A DNA stretch of 64,000 nucleotides from Mesorhizobium sp. (GTDB taxonomy: Bacteria; Pseudomonadota; Alphaproteobacteria; Rhizobiales; Rhizobiaceae): positions 1 through 64,000 of the forward strand of contig SAPZ01000024.1 in the NCBI GenBank assembly GCA_004020875.1, given 5' to 3'. The notes under the pieces were generated by a model. It saw nothing but the letters and a program-made list of their open reading frames with translations. It was not told the origin of the DNA and searched no databases. Of the stretch, positions 62,577 to 64,000 are shown piece by piece (the first letter of the stretch is position 1; every line of letters begins with the position of its first letter). Both the position numbers and the translations under genes were made by a program.

Positions 62577-62601
62577 AAAGGCGGGGACGAGCCCCGCCTT
62601 T
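62577..62601 (+). terminator. Terminator between mucR-like gene and cspA
   Basis: AAAGGCGGGG (62577-62586) pairs with CCCCGCCTTT (62592-62601) around ACGAG. The A and T flanks let it serve both converging genes. Confidence 0.8.
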
Positions 62602-62738
62602 CCCGTCCAAGAGCCTCATTCCAGAGGAATTCGCGACGGCTCCAGCAATCGCTGCCGCGGCATTACCTGGTTGCATGCTCCGGCCGGGTTTCGAGCCGGT
62701 CAATGCGTTCGGAGTATGCCGCATCCTTGCCGCACGCG

Positions 62739-62951
62739 TTAGCCAGCCTTGCTGAGGCTGCCTGCAGAGGACTTGCCGGTGCGGCGATCCTGTTCGACCT
62801 CGTAGTTTATCTTCTGGCCCTCATTAAGGGTCGACAGGCCCGCTCGTTCAACAGCGGAAATGTGGACAAAGACATCCTGACCGCCGTTGTCGGGCTGAAT
62901 AAAACCAAAACCCTTGGTGCTGTTGAACCACTTCACCGTTCCAGTCGCCAT
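62739..62951 (-). CDS. cspA: Cold-shock protein
   Basis: 70 residues from ATG 62951. The single CSD fold shows both RNA-binding motifs: RNP1 KGFGFIQP and RNP2 DVFVHISAV, after GTVKWFNSTK. RNA chaperone in the cytoplasm. It converges on the mucR-like gene. Its leader upstream of 62951 may be long, as for other csp genes. Several paralogues are normal in rhizobia. Confidence 0.95.
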   Translation of the reverse strand: MATGTVKWFNSTKGFGFIQPDNGGQDVFVHISAVERAGLSTLNEGQKINYEVEQDRRTGKSSAGSLSKAG

Positions 62952-64000
62952 ATATCCATTCCTTTGTAACAAGTCGCAACTTAGGCAGGCCATTCACGCC
63001 AGCCTGATTTGTACACGAGACTTTAGGCGCAGCAAAATCGGAAAATTGCAAGGCCCACTCGACCGCCTGATCTCCAGCAGCACCTGCCACACACGCGAGG
63101 CGCGTGCCAGACGAGGCGTATGCCAGACGTTTCGTCGTGCGCTGTCGCTCAAACGTCGACAGAAACAATGACCCAACCCTGCAAACTCGGCACATCTTGT
63201 GGACGTGCTTGGGTCGCTGCTCGACCGCAATACCCGCTCCCGACCGATATCGTCGGCCAAAATGACGACGTTTTTGTCATCAGACCGAAAGATCAGGCGC
63301 GCAGCGACACTGCACACTCAAACCGAGACCCGCGAACCTCGATTAGCTTCGGCCTGCTACGAAGCGCGGTTGCCTGCTTCTGAGGCGGGCCATTGTCGGT
63401 TTGAATCAACTGTCGGGTTCGGAACCCCAGACTGTCGGCAAGTTGACAATGCGCGTTCAGACGGCACAAACCACCCGATCGATTGTGAGCGAGATGGTTT
63501 GGCAGATTGAGCAAGGGCGGGACTCAGCTATGCCGCCCAGGCTGCTGACAAGGCCAAAGCAGCGTAGGTGCGGAGTGAAATCCAAGGTCCACATGGGTCG
63601 TCGCGCGTCCCGTGCGCCTGGGAAGGCGCCGGCCCGGCCAAGCTTTTCCCAGATCGTCCGGATGACGCAAGCTTCGCTGAGCGTCAATGAACGTTCGGGC
63701 GATGACCAAAGGCGTCGTGCGTTGCAATCTGGACTGTCCAGGATATCAGGAGTTCCATGGCCTCAGCCCGCTTGGCTGGCCACACTTGAAGCTCCAACAT
63801 ACCGGCTGGCACAGGCCAATTGGACTCTGCGCTGCCCTCAATGCGCTGGTGGCACGGTCAATGCTTGTCTATCGATCCGGCCGCCCATGCGTGATGCTGT
63901 CGGTCGACGTTCGCAAACCAGACCCTCGGCGAACCCAGCGAAGGGGCTCGCCGGTACGACGAGGGACCTTACCTCTTTATGCGCGGCATCATTGTCGAGG
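62952..64000. other. Gene-poor end of the window
   Basis: Apart from the cspA leader I find no convincing gene. Frames on both strands between 63120 and 63730 are short and arginine-rich and could be decayed mobile-element sequence, but no family motif stands out. Confidence 0.4.

Overview
The window looks like a piece of a Mesorhizobium (Rhizobiales) symbiosis island. It carries a nolXW/BTUV-rhc type III secretion system (T3SS) with a nod box in front of its regulator ttsI, the nadABC and bioBFDAZ vitamin clusters typical of such islands, a traI/traR-type quorum-sensing pair, an ardC-like antirestriction gene, a NifA/sigma54-type promoter, and many decayed genes and mobile-element remnants. 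Family names come from reading the translated sequence and comparing gene order with what is known for rhizobial islands (NGR234 y4xI-K and y4yC-S, Mesorhizobium loti); no database search was run.

Layout. 1-740: 3' end of a groEL with its terminator. 836-7800: ardC, a frameshifted dsbA-like gene lying in a decayed tandem duplication, a dctA pseudogene that keeps a sigma54 promoter, and a Crp-type regulator with a frameshifted partner. 8138-9582: acyl-homoserine-lactone synthase and LuxR regulator with a lux-type box between them. 9682-21204: vitamin/cofactor block, panC with a frameshifted panB, an NrtR-like regulator, nadABC and bioBFDAZ. 21378-25490: MFS exporter, frameshifted hemN-like gene, small membrane protein. 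25743-27252: a porin behind a NifA upstream site and a -24/-12 promoter.

27735-32810: acyltransferase, then y4xK, rhcC2 and ttsI (minus strand) behind a nod box that abuts a tts-box-like site. 33200-33830: transposase remnant. 34131-39297: a minus-strand cluster arsR-type regulator, glyA, metK, adenosine kinase, tdh, which reads as a methyl-cycle/one-carbon module. 39530-39850: reverse-transcriptase remnant. 40354-43288: nopX and rhcC1 (minus). 43476-51867: nopB, rhcJ, nolU, nolV, rhcN, y4yJ, rhcQ, R, S, T, U (plus), tightly overlapping. 52228-56028: nopP and a large putative effector. 57045-61579: nopC-like gene, nopA, y4yQ (SctD), rhcV, y4yS lipoprotein. 62046-62951: MucR-type regulator and a cold-shock protein.

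How it fits together. Flavonoid/NodD would switch on ttsI through the nod box; TtsI would then act on the six tts-box-like sites found here, before ttsI, nopX, nopB, nopP, the large effector gene and the nopC-nopA operon. The secretin is split between rhcC1 and rhcC2, about 11 kb apart. The vitamin block would make its host independent of nicotinate and biotin. Points most worth checking: RhcU lacks the NPTH autocleavage motif; the ttsI promoter joins a nod box to a tts box; the porin appears to be under NifA control; and the methyl-cycle cluster sits beside the T3SS.
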